The notes beneath the pieces are model-generated. The model did not search any database, was not told the origin of the DNA, and was given only the letters and a program-made list of their open reading frames with translations. From contig NC_054391.1 in assembly GCF_001625195.1 (NCBI RefSeq), positions 1,364,001 through 1,428,000 of the forward strand: DNA of 64,000 nt, written 5' to 3'. The position numbers and the translations under genes are program-made. This DNA is from Drechmeria coniospora (Eukaryota > Ascomycota > Sordariomycetes > Hypocreales > Ophiocordycipitaceae). Positions 11,334 to 21,982 of this stretch are shown piece after piece (position 1 is the first letter of the stretch; each line of letters starts with the position of its first letter).

Positions 11334-12047
11334 ATGGCGCACGAAGACGAAGCGGAGACTGATGCCGGGATGCAACAACGGGCCGAGCAGGGGCAACGCG
11401 ATGACCATCTTCCGATTCCACATCCGCCGCCGCGTTCAACCGAACCAGGAACGCCGCAACGATCGAGAAAGTCGGGTTCAAAGGCGGCGAGAGCAAGGGC
11501 TCGGGCCACGAAGGCGACCGATTACAAGCCAAAACACCCCTCGCCTTTGAGCCAATGCTGGAATCAAGATAGTCTCCCCCCGTCGCCCACTCTTTCAGCA
11601 GATGTTGCTCCGGGAGACGTCGCGCCTCACTTCTTGCACCCTTATCCTCCACCTCCTGCTTCTGACCGCGATGAAGCACCACAGCAACGCCAGGAAATCT
11701 CGTACGGTTTTCCGAGAGAATCGCTCTCTGCCTGGGAAATCTGGTGCAACGAGCCGACCGAATCCATATACAGAGATGACATGGAAGACATGCAGGATCC
11801 CGACTTCAACCGGATGTATGAAGCTGCTGGACCGGACTTTGCGACCCTGATGAATATCATCGCACTGGAGCAAGAGCAGCAGCGACTACAGCAGCCGCCG
11901 ATCGGCACGGGCAGACCGAGAAGTAGTGTGAGCATACGGCCACGCCCGACGCAGGAGCTGGTCGATACGCACCAAAATCCGCCATCTCAGGATACGTCAC
12001 GCTCCCAAAATGACACCTCACGCTCTTCATCGTCGAAACGTGCATAG
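11334..12047 (+). CDS. Hydrophilic protein of unknown function
   Basis: A 237-aa open frame from an ATG at 11334. I do not recognise a family. The N-terminal half is rich in Gln, Pro, Arg and Ala, with a basic KAARARARATKAT patch near residues 50-62 that could act as a nuclear signal. The middle holds an aromatic/acidic stretch (SAWEIWCNEP, then MEDMQDPDFNRMYE) followed by an amphipathic FATLMNIIALEQEQQRLQQ helix near residue 180. The tail is Ser-rich and ends SSSSKRA. The ordered middle segment and the TATA box upstream favour a real gene, but there is no homology evidence. An alternative is that the out-of-frame ATG at 11173 begins an upstream exon or a uORF. Confidence 0.5.
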   Translation: MAHEDEAETDAGMQQRAEQGQRDDHLPIPHPPPRSTEPGTPQRSRKSGSKAARARARATKATDYKPKHPSPLSQCWNQDSLPPSPTLSADVAPGDVAPHFLHPYPPPPASDRDEAPQQRQEISYGFPRESLSAWEIWCNEPTESIYRDDMEDMQDPDFNRMYEAAGPDFATLMNIIALEQEQQRLQQPPIGTGRPRSSVSIRPRPTQELVDTHQNPPSQDTSRSQNDTSRSSSSKRA

Positions 12048-12566
12048 AGGTGATGACTCATTCTCCAACACGAACATGGACGGCATGTTCAGAGACCCCC
12101 GGAGATCCGGCCGAAGGCGCGGCTGAAGAATGAAGCATCGAAACTTTCCAAGGACCAAAACCCAGCGACCATGAACCTGCGACCAGTGACATGAAGTGGC
12201 AGGAACAAGGGTTCGCGGCGAGATCAGGCGGATTTCTGAGAAGGCTCGTCCTAGAAATCGACGTACATGAAAAGATCAGCGCGAGCTCAGCGCGAGATGC
12301 CGAGGAATCATGTTGACTGGGATGGTGAGCAATCCAAAGTTGAACCATCCATGTTCAAGGACAACTGGCTGCCCAGGAACCCGGCTGCATAGACGCCATT
12401 TTGCCGACGGTCGCATCTTCTTTGCGGGGTTCATGAACGAGAATCGTCACGTCTTTTTGAATTTACCATAGTTGGTTGTCTTAATGCAAAACAGTGCCCA
12501 AAAAAAGGAGAAGAGTTGCAGACGTTGTAATACTGAAATAGCGCCAAAAAAAAAAGAGAATCGTCC
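12048..12566. other. Convergent 3' flanks, no gene
   Basis: About 0.5 kb between the 3' ends of the unknown gene (+) and the transporter (-). An A-rich run at 12546-12560 lies just past the transporter stop. Nothing else was recognised. Confidence 0.55.
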
Positions 12567-14404
12567 TTAGACCTTTTCGACCCTCTCGATGTGCTCCTCC
12601 CTTCCGTGGCTCTCCTCCATCACCCGCTTCTTCTCGTCGTATGCCATGTCCTTCTCTTCGGCATCCCGGTTTCCGTAGAGACCGATCCTGTACCAGGGCA
12701 AGTCGAAGAGGCGATCCATATTCTCGAGGGAGCGGCCGCTGGTTTCCGGGACCGAGAACCAGACCCAGAAACCGCCGAGGATGGTGACGACGGCGAAGCA
12801 CCAAAAGGTGCCCGAGGGCGAGATGCCGCCCTGCGACAAGGGCAGCAGCATGTTGGGGACGGCGCGTGAGTTGCCGTACTGGTTGGCAAAGTGCAGCGTC
12901 ATGGCCCAGGAGGTGGCGAGGGCGCGGATCCGAAGGGGGAACAGCTCGGCCGTCAGGAGGTATTGCATCGAGTTCCAGCCAAGGGCCCAACCGCAGCCGG
13001 AGACGTAAATCATGGCGACGGCGCCTCGGCTGGCGGCCTTTTGGGGAGCCGACAGGACATAATCGTCCTCGACGCCGAGCTGAGGGACGGCCGTCAGGAA
13101 GCCGGCGACGTAGATCATGGATATCGCCTGCAGGGTGATGCCCGTAAGCAGAGCGCGCTTGCGGCCGATGACGTCGACGAGGAAGAGAGCGCAGACGAGG
13201 GCGGCGACCAGCTTGACGATACCGAAGACGGCGGTGACGAGCAGGCCCTCCTCGGAGCCGGAGATGCCGAGGATCTCGAAGAGATCGGGCGCGTAGAGGG
13301 TGATGGAGCCGGCGCCGGACCACTGCGACAAGAGCTGGACGGTGGAGGCGAGGTAGACGCGGTAGAGGTTGCTCTTGTCGAGGAACATCTCCTTGAGCTT
13401 GCCGGCCCAGCCGACGCCCCTGGTGGCCTCGAGCTCGTGGTCGAGGGCGGCCTGGATGGCGGCGATCTCGCCGACGACGTATTCGCTGTCGGGGTCGAGG
13501 TGCCGCAGGTGGGCCATGACCTTTGTGGCCTGCTCGGACCTGCCCTGCTTCACGAGGAAGCGGGGAGACTCGAACTGGAAGAAGGTGAGGATGAAGATGA
13601 TGCCGGCCATCATGATGTGCAGGCTCGTCGGCACGAGCCAACGGTTGTGGCTGTCGGGGTCAAGGTGGAGGGCGCAGCCGTAGTTGGTGAAGTAGGCGAG
13701 GACGATGCCGATGTAGACGGCTCCAGTGAAGAAGCAGGTGCAGAGGCCTCGGATGGAGGCAGGAGCGACTTCGGCGATGTAGATGGGACCGACGACGGGC
13801 GTCTGTCCGACGCCGAGGCCGGCGATGAAGCGGCCGGCGTAGATGGCGCCGAGGTTTCCGTTGACGCCGCCGGCCATGAAGATGGCGATGCCGAGAACCC
13901 AGAGGGCGCAGAGGACGCGGGTGGCCATTATTCGGCCGATCCGATCACACACCATGAAGGCACTGTCGACGAGACGGGTCAGTTCGCTTCCGTTGGGGGA
14001 CATGCAGCGTGCGGCCTCACACCTCCTCGCCACCACCAGCGGTAACCCACCGGTAGAGGGAGGGGCGGCGAGGGGCGGAGGGAGCGGAGGGAGCGGAGGA
14101 GAGAGTTGGTTCGTGCAAGTACGCACAAGAGGGCACCTCCGACGGAACCGATCTGGACCATGGCCGAGATGTTCGCCTTGATGTTGGCCTGTTCGGTGCT
14201 CGAGTAGGAGCTGTAGTCGATCTGGTTCTTGAAGTCGGGCGAGTTGAAGGCCCCCGAGATGAGGCCCTCATCGATACCGCGGGCGGCCCCGAGCAGGGCG
14301 AAGGAGATGACGGCGAACCAGAGGCGCCAGTTGAAGACGCCTTGGGGCTCGCCGAGGTCCTTGAGGCGGAAGATGTTGACGGGTTTCTTGACGGCGCCGG
14401 CCAT
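12567..14404 (-). CDS. MFS quinate/sugar-type transporter
   Basis: Two exons, 14404-14127 and 13962-12567, joined across a 164-nt GT-AG intron (donor GTGCGT, branch AACTGAC) to give 557 aa. The ATG at 14404 begins MAGAVKKP. The protein has the twelve-helix sugar-porter layout: LLGAARGIDEGLISG in TM1, DRIGR between TM2 and TM3, a GRFIAGLGVGQ helix, a P-x-Y-I-A-E-V-A-P-A-x-IRG block, ESPRFLVKQGR before the central loop, QLLSQWSGAGSITLYAPD in TM7, DVIGRKRALL, and PETSGRSLE after TM12. RGIDEGLISG and the overall order fit the quinate permease (Qa-y/QutD-like) clade rather than hexose porters. It acts in the plasma membrane; substrate is inferred only. The C-terminal tail is charged (HIERVEKV). 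Confidence 0.9.
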
Positions 14405-14528
14405 GGTGGGCAACGTCGGCTGAGCCTGCTGTCTGCGTCGTCGTCTCCGTGGGCGTTCGCTGACGTGTGCTGTGCGGTGAAGGACGGATGAATTTGAAGC
14501 TCGTCGCTCCCAGTGGGCCGCGCCACTA

Positions 14529-14536
14529 CTTATATA
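14529..14536 (-). promoter_or_regulatory. TATA box of the transporter gene
   Basis: TATATAAG read on the minus strand, about 125 bp upstream of the transporter ATG at 14404. Spacing fits a fungal core promoter. Confidence 0.5.
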
Positions 14537-15780
14537 CGATGCTCGTCCTCGTACCGCTTACGAGTGCCCGAACGCGAGGTTCAACAACACGAGGCCCACA
14601 CTGAGCAGGGAGGGAGGAGGATGGAAAGAATGGGGAGGATGGAGAAGTCGGGGGAGGGGGAGCGGGGTGGAAGAAGTCAAGACGGAGAGCAACCGGTGGG
14701 GAGGGAGGACCTGGCAGGCATCTTGTACATGCACGAGGACGGCGGGCAGGAGGTTCCCGGCGCTCCTTCTCCGGTTGGTGGTGGGTGGCGGCGGCGGCAA
14801 GTACTCCCGCCTGCTCCTGCCTTTCTCCGTCGAGGTTACGACGAGGTACGAGTAGCCTCGGAAGTATGCATCAGCAAAGTTTCAACTCGTACATGTTGGC
14901 CGGACGGCCGTCTGCTCGTTCGTGCTGGCATGGACGAAAGCCCACCCGGCAAAACGCAAGCGGCCTCGAAGTTGGTTTGCGGGGACGCGATGGGATTGAA
15001 CTTTGTGATGATGACTTGCAGCCAAGGTCGTCAGGCGGACTCGGACAGGCATGCTCCGACATTGTTTGCATGATCGCAAGACCGGGGTGGCGGACCGAGA
15101 TGACATGGATGGATGGGTGGACAAATGGATGAATCGTGGATGGACCATGATCCATGGGTGATGATGGTTGAGCATGGTGTAAGGTGGATGGATGGATGTG
15201 GGAGCGTCGAGCATGCTCGGCCCCCCCTGCCGCCGTGCTCGCCCGGCCGGCCGGTCACGCGAAACGACGAGGCCCCCGGCCCCCAACGGTGCCGATCGAT
15301 GGTAATGCGAGGACTGACACGGGCGCTCCAACAAGCAAGTAACAACAGTATGCTCCAATAGTGGAAGCACCAATACTGTACAGAAGGTGTACGGAAGATA
15401 CATATCAAACATGGACGGCCGAGCAGGAGCCCGTTGCGCATCCTTTTGTCGTGCTCGTGCTCGAAGATTCGTAATGGTACTTGCACGCATGTACTTGAGA
15501 GAGGACTCCATGGGACTGCCAGTTGCGTACGGGTATCTACTAGGTAAGTAGGTACTAAAGTAGTAAGTACGTGCGAGTAGTTGTCAGAACACCAACTCTG
15601 GTTCCTAGTGGTGGCTACCGGCACTTGTACTGTACTGTACTTGATGTAAGTAATACCTACTTGTAAGTAAGTACAGTACATCGTGTTAAGTACATATAAG
15701 TACGGAGTACGAGTGCGGATTATTAGTTGTTGATGGTACACTTTGGTCTACAGTACTTGCAAGTACTGTACAGTAGTTGT

Positions 15781-15856
15781 ACAGTAAGTAGGTGCAAGTA
15801 CAGTAAGTAGGTGCAAGTACTGCAAGTAGGTGCAACTACTGTAAGTAGGTGTGGAC
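15781..15856. repeat. 19-bp minisatellite, four copies
   Basis: Units at 15781, 15800, 15819 and 15838. The first two are identical (ACAGTAAGTAGGTGCAAGT); the others differ by a few substitutions. Confidence 0.85.
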
Positions 15857-17521
15857 GTACTGGTTGGTACTCATAGATTACAGTACTTGCACTCCGTAAA
15901 CTTGCTGCACTTGTTTGTGTACAACTACAAATACGGTATTCCGTACGGAGTACAGGTACTGTACGCACAAAGGTTGGTTGGCAAAACGCGGTCGTCGTGG
16001 AGCTCCAGCTTGATGAGGCAGGCATGCCATCCCCTGCACTTTGTACTTGATTACCTCCGCACCTCCACATCGGCTGTTTTTTTGGCCGATGCCGGGGAGA
16101 TAATTGCAGGTAATACGTGCAGTGGTAAATTGTACATGCGCCTGTGCACAAACTGTTCGTACGCCGTGGCTCTTGGAAAGATGACCCGTTCAAACTTACT
16201 CACCGCAACACTACTGTACTTTACTGTGCTTCTAGCACGCACATGGCACTTGCACGCCACAGGTTGCACCGTTTCTTGAAAAGAACATGTACAACTACAA
16301 GTAAGTACCTTCTGTTGTTGTGCATGTACTTGAGTACTCCAAGTACTTGTACGAGTCCACGTACGGAGTACAAGGAACAAGGCCTCTGGCCCAGCTCCCC
16401 CGCGCTGTGCTAAGCAGTGATTTAGCGGGCCGGGGTTCGGCATTGATGGAGAGGGGCGGCGCGCACCACAAAATATTACCTCAGAACAAGAACAGATACA
16501 GCGCCTTCCCACATTGCATTCATTCCCCGACGAGAGAGGGACGACAATCAGGATATGCCAGCAGAAACGGACCGACTTTGTACTGTACTTATATATCGGT
16601 GGACTGGGAATTACGGCAGTACCTTGATTATGATGTTTCCAAGTGTTCGAGCACCCGAACTGTGTACTGTAACACGGCGGGAACAGTTTACATGCAAGTA
16701 TTTACGTACTTGCAACTGAGTGCAAGTGCGCACAAATGCGTACAAGTACTTGCGCCATGTACTTACTTATGTGTACATGTATAATACAAGCAAGTGTACT
16801 CCGTACAGTAAGTACGTCTGCGTTGGAGGGAGCTTGTACAGTACAAGTACAGTACACTTGCGAGTCCTGGCAGTCCTGGCAGTACTGCCTGTCATAGCCC
16901 ACGAGGCGAGGAGCTGACGTTTGCAAGGAAGTAAATGTACAAGTGCGCCCAAGGACAACTACAGTACTCCGTGCTTTAAGCATCCATGTCCAGGATTCGT
17001 CACATGGCACTGGGGACGCCCGAATGTCTCCTATCCCCATCCGTGCTTTCGCCTTCCAGCTGGGGCTAGCCATGCTCGACTGACTGGGCGGCCCTGATGC
17101 GAGTCACGCCCAGGTGTTGCTCCTCGTCTTCCTCGCACCCTTTTGCCCCGCGATGTGAGAAATGATAAATACCGGCGGAGCCATTGGCCAAGGCGCGCCA
17201 TTAGCTCTGTCCATGATCCCTGCTGATCCATCCTATGAGCCGAATCGCAAAACAAATCATGCAAACCCACGGGTGTGGCGCGCCCACCCTCGCGGCACCC
17301 ACCCTCGTGGAAGGCCTGGAGTGTGGAGAAACTGTGACTTGTCGCATCCATACATGTTCTTGAATCCGTACATGTTTTATTAATACCGTACAGAGTACAG
17401 AGCACTGTACAGGGACGACCACTCAACCACCTCTATCGGAAAGGAATACTTGTCAACTATTACCAGTTACTCCGTACAACGTACTTGCTTACTCCGTACT
17501 TGAACTCACACCTACTTGCTA

Positions 17522-17581
17522 GTACAACTACTTTACGTACAACTGCTTTACGTACAACTACTTTACGTACAACTACTTGTA
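17522..17581. repeat. 15-bp minisatellite, four copies
   Basis: Units GTACAACTACTTTAC at 17522, 17537, 17552 and 17567. The second has one substitution and the last diverges at its 3' end. Confidence 0.85.
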
Positions 17582-18633
17582 CTTGTACACCTAAATACTC
17601 GTAAGCACTGTGCAACTACTCCGTAGGTGCAGTAGATTATTACCGAGTACCGTACTCCGAACAGAGCACTTTGATTATTTTTGCATGCACCAGCGCGAGT
17701 CGAGTACGTACATGCAAGTGTACAGTACTTGCGCTTACGACATGTGTACTGCACCAGAGAGCATGCGAATGAGCACGAGCACAAGTACGAGCATACCAAG
17801 TACTGACTGCATGCTTACTTTATGTACAACAATGAATGCAAGTCTGTACTTGCAAGCAAATGTAGAGACAGTGCTGATGGAATCCCGCTGCTTGCACTCT
17901 TCGTCGCACGTATTCTTTATGCCCATGTACCCCTGCTGTGTGTTATATGTATATAGTGGCCAATAGTAGACTAGGATCACGTAATCGTGTGGGGCACGAT
18001 TACAGAGAGGATAAATGTAGCCGCTCAGGGGCAGCCTCGTTTCCCTCCTTTCGTACCAAATTGAATCCATTAAAAGAGATCTCTTGTTACCAGATTCCCC
18101 CAGAACCGAACCAACACCTGCTCCGTACGAGAAGCTCTACGGAGTACAGACACATGTATTCACGCACGATGCATGTGCAAGTATGCACAAGGTTGGCCTG
18201 GAGTACAGAGTACTTTACACCCAAGTACAACTACGAACATGCAAGTAATTACATGTACACCTACAGTACGGGCGTGCTATGTATTCGGTAAGAATGGAAT
18301 AATATGGGATACTGCGCAAACATGTACATGAAGCAGTCCATGAACAGTATCCTGTACCGCAGAGTACGGAGCAATGACTACTGTACGGAGTACTCGCAGC
18401 ACAATAATATGACAAAGTGCATAGGTACATAGTAATTAATACTACTTACAACTACCTTCAAGTAAATACAGTACGGACGACGAGTACTAGGTACTTACAC
18501 CTACTTTGTACAAGCACTGCGCACCTGCAATGCACCTACAGCACGTAGTTGTATAGTATACTTGGTTGTACTTGCATGTACAATACTTACAATACTTACT
18601 ACGCAACCACATGTGTTGACTTTTGCGGAGCAA

Positions 18634-18789
18634 GTATACGTATTATACCTGCACTGACAGCTTCTCGAACGATTGCTGCTTCAAGGCCCTCGTCGATGCC
18701 GCGGCCGGCTCCGAGCAGGGCAGTTGCAGGTGCAGGAAGTAAAGCAGCAATCGTTCGAGAAGCTGTCATTACAGGTATAATACGTACAC
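18634..18789. repeat. 48-bp inverted repeat around an MFS-transporter gene fragment
   Basis: The left arm (18634-18681) and right arm (18742-18789) are reverse complements apart from about three positions. The 60-nt centre contains, at 18683-18720, 38 nt matching the TM1 coding segment of the nearby transporter (plus-strand 14262-14299) at 34 positions. On the minus strand it reads ALLGAGRGIDEGL against ALLGAARGIDEGL in the intact gene. Three of the four differences are synonymous, so the source is probably a diverged functional paralogue. Neither side of the fragment continues the transporter. No target-site duplication or transposase is visible. It is best described as a fold-back element with captured or leftover gene sequence. 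Confidence 0.75.
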
Positions 18790-18859
18790 GAAAGATCAAG
18801 TTGCACATGTACATGTACCGTAGTATGCACTTAGTTGTACGTACGTCCTCCTCCAAGTA

Positions 18860-19049
18860 CTGTTGCAGGTACGTAGTTGTAGTATTGCGTACATGTCCTG
18901 TACAATGGCATTTCGCGAACCTTTTTCGTTGCTTGATTCTCTGCACACCCAAGACTGTTGCAGGTACGTAGTTGTAGTATTGCGTACATGTCCTGTACAA
19001 TTGCATTTCGCGAACCTTTTTCGTTGCTTGATTCTCTGCACACCCAAGT
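18860..19049. repeat. 95-bp tandem duplication
   Basis: Copies at 18860-18954 and 18955-19049 are identical except for one base (TACAATGGC versus TACAATTGC). They begin CTGTTGCAGGTACG and end CACACCCAAG. The near identity marks a recent event. No coding role was recognised. Confidence 0.9.
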
Positions 19050-19557
19050 ACTTGTACATGTACTTGTGCATGTAGGTGCGAGTAAGCACTGTAGGTGCAA
19101 GTGCTTAGGTCTCGTGATCGTACGCGATCGTCGTGTGCCGCAGGTTGCCCATATCTAGCAGCTCGCTGGGTTCTGCAACTGGCAAGTTACTGCACGGGAA
19201 GTTTCGACTCGGACAACCTCAACTCTTCTTGTCCCTCGCCCTCGGGAATGTACCCCTAGGCGCAAGCCGTGCACGGAATCCCTGGCGGAAAGGATCAAAG
19301 GACCGTAAACGCGCCCGCTTCCCCGCAGGAGCATTGTTCATGGCATAAACGCACCGTTTCCCGTGTGCACTGTCCATGACGTATCGGCAAGTGGCGAGTA
19401 TTGCTTGTCATCGTTGTCTTGCATGAGCAAAATGCGACGTGCACCTACACGTGCCATTCATCTATTGCTCGTCTGCTGCGCATGCGTGTACGGCTCGCCT
19501 CCAAGGCCGTACCGATCGTTCGCCTTACTCTCCAAGACGACGTGACCTTCCTGCTCG
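19050..19557. other. 3' flank of PNKP, no gene
   Basis: GTAC/TGCA-rich at the left, then mixed sequence up to the PNKP stop. No feature was recognised. Confidence 0.5.
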
Positions 19558-21116
19558 CTACGTCCAGTACCGGCTCCATGTCGCGTGGTCCTCCCGGCTG
19601 CCACGAAAGGCAAAGGGGAGCTCGATGACGTCCTGGAAGCCCTCCTTGACCGTCGGCTCTTTGTATCGAGATGCGAAACCAGCAAAGGCCAGCTTCGGCA
19701 GCGCCTGCCTGCCCTCCGGGTTCAACGTCTCCGTCCTGTTGAGCGCCCGAACGACGTCGTTGTGCTCGCAGAGCGCCATGGGCGTGCGGAACCACAGGCA
19801 GCGGATGGGCACGGTGGCCTGTGCCGCCAAATCGATCCATATCGCCCGCGTTTCCGCGTCCGCGTTGGTGTTGTCTGTCCGTCCCTCCGTCGTCAGCCTC
19901 GCGTCGGCACCAAAAGGTCCGAGGAAACGGAAAGAGAGGTACGCGGGCGATTTTGTGCATGCATACGTACCGACGGCAATGGAGCGACCCGAGGCGAGCA
20001 GCTCCTTGGCGACCTTGACGCACTTGTCCCGCGACTTGAGCGTGTCCTGGTTGATCCTCTCGTAGCCGAGCGGCGCCAGGTGTCTCTGGTAAAAGGTGCT
20101 CTTTCCGGCGCCCGGGGGCCCGCAGAAGAGGACGACATCCGTCTCGTTCTTCTTCTCAAACGCGGCCGCTGCTTCCTCGGTCCCCTCGGCGAGCGGGTAG
20201 TCGGCCAAGTCCAGCTCGCGACGATATTCTCTCGGCTTCTGGCCGAGGAAGAACTCTTCGGGCGTCATGTACTTGATGCCGACGTTGTGCGCAAAGTTTC
20301 GGTCCGAGCAGCTGAAATCCTTGGCCGTCGCCGTCGCAGGTCCGTCGTCGCCATCGGCTCGGCTGGCGACGCGACCGCCGGCGTCGCCCACGAAGAAGCT
20401 ATTCTCGAGATCGACGTCCTCCTCCCGAATGTCGTAGTCTTCGCACACTTCCTTCCACATCCCCGTCCGGGGTTTTCTGTACACGTCCTTCCCCGTCGCG
20501 GCATAGACGCGCGTCGCGAGGTCGAGGCTGCCGAGGATGGCGCCGCACTTTTGCTTGAACTCGCTCGTCCGCTTCTGCACCGATGCCTTGGGACCTTTGT
20601 AGCCAGGCTCAAAGTGCAGCTTCAGGCCGCCTTGGTTGGAGAGTATGACGACCTGATACCCTTCGTCCTTCTGCAGCGCCCGCAACCTGCTCGGGACGCC
20701 GCTGTGCCACCACTTCCAGTCCATCGCGCCGCCCGCGTGCTTCTTCCCGGACGATGTCGTGATCAGGGTCGAGTCGAGATCGAAGGCTGCAATCTTCCGT
20801 CGACACTCCCTCTCCCTCTCCTTGTGGTTGTGCTCCTCGGGCACGTAGCTGCCGACGAGCAGCGTCGCGGGCACATCGTCGCTCGGCCCCCTATCCGACC
20901 ACGCCGTCCGCTCTTTGGGTTTCTGCGAGGCCGGCGTGAAGAAGTTAGCGACGGCGTTCTCTACATCTCGGTCAGCGAGAGGGCCGCATTGCTCATCAAG
21001 GCCGACGACGAGGAGCACCCACTGGTCGTGTTGCTCTGCACCGTGCGCTTGATCTGTGGCGGCGACGCGGGTGCCTGCGACGCTTTTCGTTTGCCTGGAG
21101 GAATCGATGTGGACAT
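19558..21116 (-). CDS. Bifunctional polynucleotide 5'-kinase/3'-phosphatase (PNKP/Pnk1)
   Basis: Three exons, 21116-21023, 20960-19971 and 19874-19558, giving 466 aa. Introns 20961-21022 (62 nt) and 19875-19970 (96 nt) are GT-AG with CTGAC branch points. The start is an ATG opening MSTSIPPGKRK, a basic nuclear-type N-terminus. The HAD phosphatase motif DLDSTL is at about residues 92-97, with the nucleophile Asp92 and Asp94, followed by ILSNQGG near 137 and VGDAGGR near 222. The kinase domain has a P-loop GPPGAGKST at 312-320, and the C-terminus ends WSRYWT as in the family. There is no FHA domain, as expected for the fungal form. It repairs DNA ends, removing 3' phosphate and adding 5' phosphate before ligation. 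The gene is divergent from MED18. The second intron is 96 nt with no in-frame stop, so retention would insert 32 residues without a frameshift. Confidence 0.93.
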
Positions 21117-21982
21117 TTTGACAAGGCGAGAAAGCGCTCGCATGTGCCGCCGATGTTGGCTCGGTAGTAGGTGATGGGCTTTTGGGACACTGACTGTCAC
21201 GACGAGAGGGCGAATCCCTCAACACGATGCAGCCTTGGCCTGCTAGAGTCGCGTCAACGAGTGCTTACAGTACTTGCTGTTACCTCGTAGGGCCCCGTGC
21301 TGCGCTGTAACGACGAAAGATGCGGCATGCTAACGGTAAGACTACAGGCTGGAGTGGTGCCATAATGTACTGGTACTTAGGTGTACTTACCATTGCAGCG
21401 CGAGGACATGCTGTGCGTGAAGGACTGACTGTTTTCGCATACGAAAACGAGTAGCGCATTCAACGACAATCCTCACCGTGCCAATCAGAGGATGCCTATC
21501 ATACCGTGTAAAATATTCACGGGAAAGGGCCTGTTGTATTGAAGCATCGTGGCATCGGCTGATCCGAACCTGCTACGAATATCTACAGTTCAAGTTGGTC
21601 GCCATAAAGCACAGGTCGCTAATGAATGATACTCTGTCTCTTGTACCTGCTTGTCCATGTACGGACAGGTATTAATTAGATGCTAGTGACGAACTCGGAG
21701 CATTACCTAATTACTGTACGTACTTGCTTAGCTACAATAGATGACGGTATCAATCACGTGCACCTCTGATTATCACACTGTTTGACTGGCCACCTTCACT
21801 TCCGAATCGATTCAACAAGCAACACGACGCGTTGCCTGAAGCTGCCATCACCGGATACGCACCTAATCCCTTGTACTTGGGACGAATACCGGCCAGTTTC
21901 TCTCACCCTGCGCCATCGCAGATTGGCTGCCATCTCTCGGCGAGGTCTTGCCGTCGGCGCTGCATTACCGCCGCTCGTCGTC
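21117..21982. promoter_or_regulatory. Divergent promoter region PNKP / MED18
   Basis: About 0.87 kb between two outward-facing starts. No ORF of interest lies here. A sparse set of GTAC motifs sits at 21360-21380 and 21650-21730. No TATA box was recognised on either side, as usual for housekeeping genes. Confidence 0.45.

Larger units (their letters stand above)
14405..18633. other. Gene-free, motif-dense intergenic block
   Basis: The transporter promoter occupies the left few hundred bases. A GGAT/ATGG-rich patch lies at 15100-15200. From 15530 on the DNA is dominated by GTAC, TGCA and ACGGAGTA motifs, including the minisatellites listed separately. Open frames translate to Tyr/Cys/Val/Thr-rich repeat sequence with no family signature. 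I see no gene. Confidence 0.6.

Noticed and set aside
12891..14045. 384-codon plus-strand frame opposite the MFS transporter
   Set aside because: Antisense shadow made of Gly/Asp/Val-rich low-complexity sequence with no family signature.
19585..21174. 529-codon plus-strand frame opposite PNKP
   Set aside because: Antisense shadow; PNKP has clear catalytic motifs and splice logic on the other strand.
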